Below, piece by piece: positions 6,901 through 12,359 of a DNA stretch of 12,359 nt. This DNA is from an uncultured Alistipes sp. (GTDB lineage Bacteria; Bacteroidota; Bacteroidia; Bacteroidales; Rikenellaceae), in contig NZ_CABMQJ010000057.1 in the NCBI RefSeq assembly GCF_902388705.1, positions 1 to 12,359 of the forward strand. The letters are read 5' to 3'. The notes under the pieces are model-generated. The model was not told where the DNA came from and did no database searches. It worked only from the letters and a program-made list of their open reading frames with translations. A program made the position numbers and the translations under genes. Each line of letters begins with the position of its first letter. Positions within the stretch are counted from its first letter, which is position 1.

Positions 6901-7650
6901 ATGAAACGTATCACGGGAATGCTGTTTGCGGCGGCCGTCCTGCTTTCCGCGGCGCACGCGGGGGCGCAGGGCCCCGAACCGGAGCGTGCGGGGGAGAAAC
7001 TCGTACGCTTCGACGAACAAATTGCGCAGCAATCGCTGGAACTGAACTACCTTATCTGGGAATGTTACCTGGATTATGTGCGGGAAATGCGCATTGCGCC
7101 TGCGATAATGAATTATCCCGGGCTGGACTACCGTGCCGTGTGCGATACGGTGCCGGAGATCAGGGCGCTGGGCAAGCGGCTGCGGGCCGCGTCGGAAGCC
7201 TATGCGAAGATTTTGCAGGGCGATCCCAAATACAAAGCCATCCACGAGGAGTATATAGCGCTCAAAGGGGTGGACGATCCGCAACGCCGGAATGCCAACA
7301 AGGAACAGTACAACCTGATGTACGAGCGCCTGCGCAAAAAGAATAAAAATTACGAACCGCTCCTGCGGCAGTACCGCGAAGCCGAACGGGAGAGAAATAC
7401 CGCACTGGTGCGTTTGCTGCTCGACTATTACAAAGCCGAAAGGCGCATGATGCCGACCGGGCCGCTTTTTAAATCCTATTCGGACACGATGCGCGCCCTG
7501 CGCGACCGCTGTCCCGACATCGGGCGGCAGGAGCAGGAACTCGGGGTGCTCCGCCGCCTGCGCGGCGAGGTTTACGAGCAGATGCAGCGCGAACGGTTCG
7601 GCGTGCCGAAAAAGCAAACGGGCCCGGCGGTGAGTGGTAGCGGCTCCTGA
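6901..7650 (+). CDS. Secreted helical protein of unknown function
   Basis: I do not recognise this 249-residue protein. It starts with a clear signal peptide (MKR, hydrophobic 7-18, AHAGAQ near 19-23), so it is exported, most likely to the periplasm. The rest is charged and predicted mostly helical, rich in R, E, Y and L. LNYLIWECYLDYVREMRI lies at 48-65, repeated amphipathic stretches at 85-180 (e.g. MYERLRKKNKN, LLRQYREAERERN), and the end is a short Gly/Ser tail. Cysteines at 55, 81 and 204 are few. The frame extends upstream to 6751, but that start would place the signal peptide internally and overlap the mdh terminators; the ATG at 6901 is much better. A promoter should lie in 6819-6900, where TAATTTTA (6830-6837) is only a partial -7 match. 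It faces the META lipoprotein gene. Confidence 0.75.
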   Translation: MKRITGMLFAAAVLLSAAHAGAQGPEPERAGEKLVRFDEQIAQQSLELNYLIWECYLDYVREMRIAPAIMNYPGLDYRAVCDTVPEIRALGKRLRAASEAYAKILQGDPKYKAIHEEYIALKGVDDPQRRNANKEQYNLMYERLRKKNKNYEPLLRQYREAERERNTALVRLLLDYYKAERRMMPTGPLFKSYSDTMRALRDRCPDIGRQEQELGVLRRLRGEVYEQMQRERFGVPKKQTGPAVSGSGS

Positions 7651-7686
7651 CGGGATGCGGGGCGGCATTGCCCGGCTGCCCTCCCG

Positions 7687-7731
7687 AAATAAAATCCACC
7701 CCTGCCGCTATGCTCTGCGGCAGGGGTGGAT
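7687..7731 (-). terminator. Strong terminator of the META lipoprotein gene
   Basis: A perfect 15-bp stem, ATCCACCCCTGCCGC with GCGGCAGGGGTGGAT, encloses an 8-base loop (7709-7716). Read leftward it is followed by TTTATTT, an intrinsic terminator for the minus-strand gene that stops at 7770. Read rightward it is followed by GCATTGG with no T run, so it would serve the converging gene (ending 7650) less well, though a long stem may still protect its 3' end. Confidence 0.85.
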
Positions 7732-7769
7732 GCATTGGGGAGTGGCCCTGCAAAGGGGCGTCCCGGTTT

Positions 7770-8201
7770 TCAGGGCTTGGCCTGGAAGACGGCTTTCAAC
7801 TCGCCGTCGCTCAACAGCAGCAGCATCGGTCCGTCCATATCGTAATGGGTCGTGGATTCGAGCGCTTTGGCGAATGCGTTCTCCTGCTCCATGCCGGGGC
7901 AGGCCATCATCGTCGAGGCCAGCGGCCCGATTTTCAGTGCGCCTTTTTCGGTCGTTTCGTATTTGCCCATCAGGCGGTTGCAGGCCCCGACGCCCGTAAT
8001 GCGGTTGTCGTCGGCGAGCAGTGTGACGGTGAATTTGCCCTCTTCGGGCTGGATGGTCTTGCCGTCCAGCTGGATCAGCTGCCACTGGGTGCCGACGAGC
8101 GGCCGGCGGGTCTTTTTCTGGTAGGAGCGGCAGTTGCAGCACCCTGCGACAAGGGCTGCAGCGGCGGCGAGGGCCGCGATTTTCAGCAGAATTTTCATCA
8201 T
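7770..8201 (-). CDS. META/HslJ-domain lipoprotein
   Basis: This is a small envelope protein of the META domain family (E. coli HslJ type). The family is linked to heat shock and drug or stress resistance, but no biochemical activity is established for this member. The 143-residue product starts with a lipoprotein signal: hydrophobic 4-19, then LVAGC with C21 as the lipid anchor, followed by an odd CCNC cluster (21-24). The META domain covers about 35-140 with the expected LVGTQWQLIQLDG (35-47), GACNRLMGKYE (72-82) and STMMACPGMEQENAF (96-110). It begins with two methionines in a row (8201 or 8198); either gives the same signal peptide. It is transcribed leftward from a promoter beside that of ridA and ends at a strong terminator. 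Confidence 0.88.
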   Translation of the reverse strand: MMKILLKIAALAAAAALVAGCCNCRSYQKKTRRPLVGTQWQLIQLDGKTIQPEEGKFTVTLLADDNRITGVGACNRLMGKYETTEKGALKIGPLASTMMACPGMEQENAFAKALESTTHYDMDGPMLLLLSDGELKAVFQAKP

Positions 8202-8222
8202 ATATTATATAAATGCGTTGTG

Positions 8223-8230
8223 CAAATATA
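8223..8230 (-). promoter_or_regulatory. -7 element for the META lipoprotein gene
   Basis: The minus strand reads TATATTTG, an exact match to the Bacteroidetes -7 element TAnnTTTG, 22 bases before the start codon. Transcription would begin near 8216. The -33 box (TTTG) is not a clear match; a TTTC lies on the minus strand at about 8261-8258. The element sits only 13 bp from the opposite-facing ridA -7 element. Confidence 0.6.
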
Positions 8231-8243
8231 CGGAATAAAATCG

Positions 8244-8251
8244 TACCTTTG
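8244..8251 (+). promoter_or_regulatory. -7 element for ridA
   Basis: TACCTTTG matches TAnnTTTG exactly. A GTTG at 8217-8220 is the nearest -33-like box, 23 bases upstream. Transcription would start near 8258, after the in-frame ATG at 8253 and about 19 bases before the ATG at 8277. This decides the ridA start in favour of 8277. Confidence 0.65.
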
Positions 8252-8276
8252 TATGAAATTTGAAAAATACCCCGCT

Positions 8277-8651
8277 ATGAAAAAGATCATCGCATCGCCC
8301 CATGCGCCCAAGGCCGTGGGACCTTATTCGCAGGCCGTGGAGGCCGGCGGCGCGCTCTACGTTTCGGGACAGCTTCCGATCGACGGCGCGACCGGGAAGA
8401 TGGCCGAGGGCGTCGAGGCCCAGACGCGCCAGTCGCTCACGAACCTGCGCCACATCCTCGAAGAGGGCGGATATACGCTCGACGACGTGGTAAAGACGAC
8501 CGTGCTGTTGCAGGATATCGGCCATTTCGCCGCGATGAATGCGGTTTACGCCGAATTCTTCACCGCCCGAATGCCGGCCCGCGTGTGCTACCAGGTGGCT
8601 GCGCTCCCCATGGGGGCGCTGGTCGAGATCGACGCCGTAGCCGCGAAATAG
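8277..8651 (+). CDS. ridA: RidA family enamine/imine deaminase
   Basis: RidA hydrolyses reactive enamine and imine intermediates, such as 2-aminoacrylate released by PLP enzymes, to ketoacids and ammonia, and so protects PLP enzymes in the cytoplasm. Family members form trimers with active sites at subunit faces. The 124-residue product has the family length and signatures: APKAVGPYSQAV at 10-21 (Y17), LYVSGQLPID (27-36), the catalytic arginine R102 in MPARVCYQVAALPMGALVEIDAVA, and E117 near the end. An in-frame ATG at 8253 would add eight residues (MKFEKYPA), but the promoter places the transcript start after it. The gene diverges from the META lipoprotein gene and ends at its own terminator, so it is probably a single-gene unit. 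The family call is firm; the exact substrate is inferred. Confidence 0.95.
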   Translation: MKKIIASPHAPKAVGPYSQAVEAGGALYVSGQLPIDGATGKMAEGVEAQTRQSLTNLRHILEEGGYTLDDVVKTTVLLQDIGHFAAMNAVYAEFFTARMPARVCYQVAALPMGALVEIDAVAAK

Positions 8652-8678
8652 CCGTCGTCCGGCAGGCCACCGGAAGAA

Positions 8679-8711
8679 ATGTGCGCCCCATAAACGTGGG
8701 GCGCATATTTT
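8679..8711 (+). terminator. Intrinsic terminator of ridA
   Basis: A 12-bp stem with one G-T pair, ATGTGCGCCCCA with TGGGGCGCATAT around a TAAACG loop, starts 27 bases after the ridA stop. It is followed by TTTT, then GCC and five more T. Confidence 0.85.
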
Positions 8712-8790
8712 GCCTTTTTGTAAATAATTTGTGGATAAAATTGGTGCGGGGCGCTGGTTTATTCCACGGAAAAGAATCAATTTTGTAGAA

Positions 8791-8806
8791 CCGGATTTTG
8801 TCCGGA
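8791..8806 (+). promoter_or_regulatory. Small leader hairpin before the RNR gene (tentative)
   Basis: CCGGA and TCCGG flank a TTTTG loop about 36 bases before the RNR start. The ten bases TTTGTCCGGA (8797-8806) also occur upstream of fumA at 137-146, again as the end of a small hairpin. In both leaders the next TA lies 13 bases after TTTG. It may be a shared -33 or operator-like element, or chance. A rival promoter guess for this gene is CAATTTTG at 8778-8785, one base from TAnnTTTG but with only a poor upstream box. Confidence 0.2.
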
Positions 8807-8840
8807 TCGCCGCTAAAAATCTGAATAATAGAATATAGTC

Positions 8841-11396
8841 ATGTCAAAAGCCGCAAAACCCGAGGCGCCGCAGAAGGTCAATTACAACGATGCTGTCGCC
8901 GAGTCGAAAAAGTATTTCGACGGGGACGACCTCGCCGCTACGGTGTGGGTCAGCAAATATGCCCTGAAAGACTCTTTCGGCAATATTTACGAAACGTCGC
9001 CCAAACAGATGCACGAACGCATCGCATCCGAGATCGAGCGCATCGAGCGCAAGTATCCCAATCCGATGAGCAAGGAGGAGGTCTTCGGCCTCCTGGACCA
9101 TTTCCGTTACGTAATTCCGCAGGGCGGCCCGATGACGGGTATCGGCAACAATTTCCAGGTGGCTTCGCTTTCGAACTGCTTCGTAATCGGCCATAAGCAT
9201 CCGGCCGACTCCTACGGCGGTATTTTCCGCATGGACGAGGAGCAGGTGCAGCTCATGAAGCGCCGCGGAGGCGTGGGCCACGACCTGTCGCACATCCGTC
9301 CCACGGGCAGCCCCGTGCTCAACTCGGCCCTTACCTCGACGGGTATCGTGCCGTTCATGGAGCGTTACTCGAATTCGACGCGCGAGGTGGCGCAGGACGG
9401 CCGCCGCGGTGCGCTGATGCTCTCGCTGTCGATAAAGCATCCCGACGCCGAGCGTTTCATCGACGCCAAGGTCGACACGGGCAAGGTGACGGGGGCGAAC
9501 GTTTCGATTAAGATCGACGACGAGTTCATGCGCGCCGCCATTGCAGGCAATAAATACCACCAGCAGTTCCCCATCAAATCGGACAATCCCAAATACGAAC
9601 AGGACATCGACGCCAAGAAACTCTGGGACAAGATTATCCACAACGCATGGAAGTCGGCCGAGCCGGGCGTGCTGTTCTGGGATACGATTATCCGCGAGAG
9701 CGTTCCCGACTGCTATGCCGACGACGGTTTCGTGACGGTGTCGACCAATCCCTGCGGCGAGATTCCGCTCTGTCCCTACGACTCGTGCCGCCTGCTGGCG
9801 CTGAACCTCTTGAGCTATGTGGACAATCCGTTCAAAAAAGACGCGAAGTTCAATTTCGACAAGTTCCGCGAGCATGTGGACAAGGCCATGCGCATGATGG
9901 ACGACATCATCGACCTCGAGCTGGAGAAAGTCGAGCAGATTATCGTGAAAATCGCCGACGATCCCGAGGACGAGGACGTGCGCCGCGTGGAGTTGGAGTT
10001 GTGGAAGAAAATCCGCGAGATGGCCCGCAAAGGCCGCCGTACCGGACTCGGCATTACGGCCGAGGGCGATATGCTCGCTGCGCTGGGGCTGCTGTACGGC
10101 TCGGACGAGGCGATTGCATTCGCCGTCGAGGTGCAGAAGACGCTGGCCGTCGCCGCTTACAGGGCTTCGGTGAAGATGGCTGCCGAGCGCGGTGCGTTCC
10201 CGGTTTACGACGCTTCGAAGGAGAAAGACAACCCGATGATCGCCCGCATCCGCGAGGCCGATCCGGAACTCTATGCCCAGATGGAGAAAGTCGGCCGCCG
10301 CAACATCGCCATGCTGACGATTGCCCCGACGGGCACCACGTCGCTCATGTCACAGACCACGTCGGGCATCGAGCCGGTGTTCCGCACGGTTTACAAGCGC
10401 CGCCGCAAGATCAATCCTTCGGATCACGATACGCACGTCGACTACGAGGACGAAACGGGCGAAAAGTTCCAGGAGTACAACGTCTACCACCACAACTTCG
10501 TGAAGTGGCTGGAGGCCAACGGGTACGATACGTCGAAGCTGGCGACGATTCCGGATGCCGAACTCGACAAGTGGGTGGCGGCTTCGCCTTATCACCGGGC
10601 TACGGCCAACGACATCGACTGGGTGGCCAAGGTCAAGATGCAGGGCGCGATTCAGAAGTGGGTCGACCACTCGATTTCGGTGACGGTGAACCTGCCGAAC
10701 AATGTTTCCGAAGCGCTCGTGGCGGAGGTTTACCGCACGGCGTGGGAGTGCGGCTGCAAAGGCGTCACGGTTTACCGCGACGGCTGCCGCGACGGCGTGC
10801 TGCTCGAAAAGGACTCCAGGAAAAAGAAGAAAAAGTGCGAGGAGCATCCCGGCGAGGCGCCGAAACGGCCCAAATCGATTCCGGCCGACATCGTGCGTTT
10901 CAAGAACGGCACCGAGGACTGGATTGCGTTCGTCGGCCTGCAGGACGGCCGCCCCTACGAGGTCTTCACGGGTAAAATCGAGGAGGACGCCATGTATATT
11001 CCCCGCAAGATTACCACGGGCTTTATTATAAAGGTACGCGAGGAGGACGGTACCAAACGCTACGATTTCCAGTACACCGACCGTTACGGCTATACGAACA
11101 CCATCGGCGGCATCTCGCGCCTGTTCAACGAGGAGTTCTGGAACTATGCCAAACTGATTTCGGGCGTGCTGCGCCACGGCATGCCGATTGAAAAGACCGT
11201 GTCGCTGATCGAATCGCTGCATCTGGACAGCGAGTCGATTAACACCTGGAAGACGGGTGTATGCCGTGCGCTGAAGCAATATATCGTCGACGGCACCAAG
11301 TCGAAAGGCAAATGCCCGAGCTGCGGACAGGAGAATATGGCCTACCAGAACGGCTGCCTGACCTGCATGTCGTGCGGCTATTCGAAGTGCGGTTGA
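8841..11396 (+). CDS. nrdJ: Adenosylcobalamin-dependent (class II) ribonucleotide reductase
   Basis: This enzyme makes deoxyribonucleotides from ribonucleotides, using coenzyme B12 to form a thiyl radical; oxygen is neither needed nor harmful to the mechanism. The 851-residue product has an N-terminal region (about 1-100), then the barrel. SNCFVIG holds C113. NPCGEIPL (303-310) holds N303, the thiyl C305 and E307, and C316 lies eleven residues on, the same spacing as the C322/C333 pair of the Thermotoga enzyme. LTIAPTGTTSLM is the phosphate-binding segment. A basic linker with five lysines (661-665) follows, then a roughly 180-residue extra domain. The end is a cysteine-rich zinc-ribbon-like tail (C825, C828, C839, C842, C845, C850) whose last CGYSKCG probably relays electrons from thioredoxin to the active site. 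No cobalamin riboswitch fits the 189-bp leader. It stands between two terminators. Confidence 0.95.
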   Translation: MSKAAKPEAPQKVNYNDAVAESKKYFDGDDLAATVWVSKYALKDSFGNIYETSPKQMHERIASEIERIERKYPNPMSKEEVFGLLDHFRYVIPQGGPMTGIGNNFQVASLSNCFVIGHKHPADSYGGIFRMDEEQVQLMKRRGGVGHDLSHIRPTGSPVLNSALTSTGIVPFMERYSNSTREVAQDGRRGALMLSLSIKHPDAERFIDAKVDTGKVTGANVSIKIDDEFMRAAIAGNKYHQQFPIKSDNPKYEQDIDAKKLWDKIIHNAWKSAEPGVLFWDTIIRESVPDCYADDGFVTVSTNPCGEIPLCPYDSCRLLALNLLSYVDNPFKKDAKFNFDKFREHVDKAMRMMDDIIDLELEKVEQIIVKIADDPEDEDVRRVELELWKKIREMARKGRRTGLGITAEGDMLAALGLLYGSDEAIAFAVEVQKTLAVAAYRASVKMAAERGAFPVYDASKEKDNPMIARIREADPELYAQMEKVGRRNIAMLTIAPTGTTSLMSQTTSGIEPVFRTVYKRRRKINPSDHDTHVDYEDETGEKFQEYNVYHHNFVKWLEANGYDTSKLATIPDAELDKWVAASPYHRATANDIDWVAKVKMQGAIQKWVDHSISVTVNLPNNVSEALVAEVYRTAWECGCKGVTVYRDGCRDGVLLEKDSRKKKKKCEEHPGEAPKRPKSIPADIVRFKNGTEDWIAFVGLQDGRPYEVFTGKIEEDAMYIPRKITTGFIIKVREEDGTKRYDFQYTDRYGYTNTIGGISRLFNEEFWNYAKLISGVLRHGMPIEKTVSLIESLHLDSESINTWKTGVCRALKQYIVDGTKSKGKCPSCGQENMAYQNGCLTCMSCGYSKCG

Positions 11397-11422
11397 TTCC
11401 GTAAGGATTTAATCCTGAATGT

Positions 11423-11457
11423 AAAAGGCTGAAGACATACGTTTTCAGCCTTTTTTT
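11423..11457 (+). terminator. Intrinsic terminator of the RNR gene
   Basis: A perfect 11-bp stem, AAAAGGCTGAA with TTCAGCCTTTT, closes a 10-base loop 26 bases after the stop and runs into seven T (11451-11457). The A-rich 5' arm could allow some leftward action. A smaller AGGAT/ATCCT hairpin lies just before it. Confidence 0.92.
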
Positions 11458-11523
11458 GTCGACTTCGGCGCTGTTTTTGTGTTATGGCCTGTTAATTAAC
11501 GGTTTCTGAAGACGACTGATTTT

Positions 11524-11531
11524 TACTTTTG
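11524..11531 (+). promoter_or_regulatory. -7 promoter element of the outer-membrane protein gene
   Basis: TACTTTTG is an exact TAnnTTTG match, 19 bases before the start codon. A TTTC at 11503-11506, 17 bases upstream, is a fair -33 box. Transcription would start near 11538, leaving a short A/T-rich leader without a Shine-Dalgarno box. With the RNR terminator just upstream, this gene has its own transcription unit. Confidence 0.65.
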
Positions 11532-11550
11532 GGATTAAATATTACAGACC

Positions 11551-12359
11551 ATGAAAAAACTTATTCTATTGTTTGCAGCCGTGGCACTGGCTACGTCTGC
11601 GTGGGCGCAGGACACGCCTAAAAAACCGAGCTTCGCCGGTTTCGTATCGAACGGTTTCTGGGATAACTGGGAAATAACGGTTGGAGCCGGTGCCGGTACG
11701 GCACTTTCCAACGGAACCAACCCGGGCAGTTTCGGCAACCGAATCAATTTCGAGGCTAATTTCGGGCTCACCAAATGGTTCCATCCGGTGACCGGTATGC
11801 GCATTCAGCTGCAGGGCGGCAGGTTCGCGAATTACGATGCGGCGCAGGGCAAGATGACATGGCCCTACCTGTTCGTACACACGGACTTCATGCTCAACTT
11901 CTCCAACTGGGTGGGCGGTTACCGTGAAGACCGCGCCTATTATGCCGTGCCGTTCGCTGGTTTCGGATATATGGCGTCGAACTTCACCGACTCGAGCCAC
12001 GAGGACAACCTGACGGGCACGCACCAGTCGTTCGCCTTCACCCTCGGCTGGCTCAACAAATTCCGTCTTTCGCCGTCGTTCGACTTCAACATCGAGCTGA
12101 AGGGGCTGATTGCACCTTCGCGGGTGAGCCCCGTTGCCATGGACGGTTCTTACATGTTCGGTTTCAGCGCTACGGCGGGCTTCACCTACCGCTTCAATAA
12201 ACGCGGCTGGCAGCGCGGCGTGGCCGGGTACACCGCCGCCGACATTCAGGCGTTCCAGGACGCCGTAGCGGCAAGCATGGCGACGGCCGCCGCCATGGAG
12301 GTCGAGAATGCCCAGTTGGCGCAGCAGCTTGCCGCCTCGCAGGCTGAACTCGCCGCCAC
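11551..12359 (+). CDS. OmpA-family outer-membrane protein, 3' end cut by window
   Basis: The frame is open from the ATG to the window edge: 269 codons plus two bases, with no stop. Residues 1-20 are a signal peptide (MKKLILLFAAVALATSAWAQ). Residues of about 38-216 alternate polar and aromatic/hydrophobic positions typical of an eight-strand beta barrel: WEITVGAGAGTAL, FEANFGLTKWF, GMRIQLQGGRF, YYAVPFAGFGYM, FAFTLGWLNKFRL, FDFNIELKGLI, and a last strand FGFSATAGFTYRF. From about 226 the sequence turns helical and rich in A, E and Q (QLAQQLAASQAEL), a coiled-coil linker. Barrel plus coiled coil is the layout of Bacteroidetes OmpA-like proteins, in which a peptidoglycan-binding OmpA domain usually follows; that part lies beyond the window, so the call is inference from layout. 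The absence of a stop is due to the window edge, not a mutation. Confidence 0.82.
   Translation, partial: MKKLILLFAAVALATSAWAQDTPKKPSFAGFVSNGFWDNWEITVGAGAGTALSNGTNPGSFGNRINFEANFGLTKWFHPVTGMRIQLQGGRFANYDAAQGKMTWPYLFVHTDFMLNFSNWVGGYREDRAYYAVPFAGFGYMASNFTDSSHEDNLTGTHQSFAFTLGWLNKFRLSPSFDFNIELKGLIAPSRVSPVAMDGSYMFGFSATAGFTYRFNKRGWQRGVAGYTAADIQAFQDAVAASMATAAAMEVENAQLAQQLAASQAELAA

Noticed and set aside
8253..8276. Earlier in-frame ATG for ridA
   Set aside because: The -7 element at 8244-8251 puts the transcript start near 8258, after this ATG. The later start gives the usual family length and N-terminus.
8652..8840. Cobalamin riboswitch before the B12-dependent RNR
   Set aside because: Apart from the ridA terminator, only a 5-bp hairpin is visible. 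The space is short and no B12-box-like sequence was recognised.
10818..10835. A/G-rich tract in the RNR gene as a slippage site
   Set aside because: The longest A run is five, the reading frame continues cleanly to the zinc-ribbon tail, and it encodes a plausible basic linker.
11566..12140. Minus-strand ORFs at the right end
   Set aside because: They are antisense to the outer-membrane barrel gene, which has an exact -7 element, signal peptide and beta-barrel pattern on the plus strand.

Overview
The window is an ordinary chromosomal stretch from an anaerobic, high-GC member of the Bacteroidales. A gut Alistipes-like (Rikenellaceae) organism is the best guess. The evidence for this is the BatD/BatE aerotolerance pair, start codons preceded by A/T-rich leaders rather than Shine-Dalgarno boxes, three good matches to the Bacteroidetes -7 promoter element TAnnTTTG, a class I fumarase and the NAD malate dehydrogenase type found in Bacteroidetes. 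The genus is inference; the phylum is well supported.

Layout. From 193 to 5237 four genes point right: fumA (fumarase), batD, batE and recR. The gaps are 74, 81 and 0 bp, and there is no convincing terminator between them, so they may be one transcript. A 508-bp GC-rich gap follows (5238-5745). It has no credible gene but carries a string of six strong potential hairpins. Next comes mdh (malate dehydrogenase), closed by two back-to-back intrinsic terminators. After it lies an unrecognised secreted helical protein (6901-7650). That protein faces a left-pointing META/HslJ-domain lipoprotein gene (7770-8201), whose terminator has a 15-bp perfect stem. The lipoprotein gene and ridA diverge from a very tight pair of -7 elements. 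ridA ends in a good terminator. A long gene for adenosylcobalamin-dependent (class II) ribonucleotide reductase follows, also with a clear terminator. Last is an OmpA-family outer-membrane barrel gene with its own promoter, cut by the window end.

How the genes relate. Fumarase and malate dehydrogenase catalyse neighbouring steps between fumarate and oxaloacetate, which in gut Bacteroidales run in the reductive direction toward succinate. The [4Fe-4S] fumarase is expected to be oxygen-labile and sits beside the batD/batE membrane genes named for aerotolerance. RecR serves DNA repair. Class II RNR makes deoxynucleotides with or without oxygen but needs vitamin B12. RidA detoxifies reactive enamines and imines. 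The two envelope genes and the secreted protein are typical Bacteroidetes accessory content.

I saw no mobile element, CRISPR array, tRNA or rRNA, and no obvious new defence or biosynthetic system. The items most worth a second look are the hairpin string between recR and mdh, the overlapping divergent promoters at 8219-8255, batD/batE detached from batABC and placed beside fumA, and a tiny ORF that overlaps the batD stop codon.
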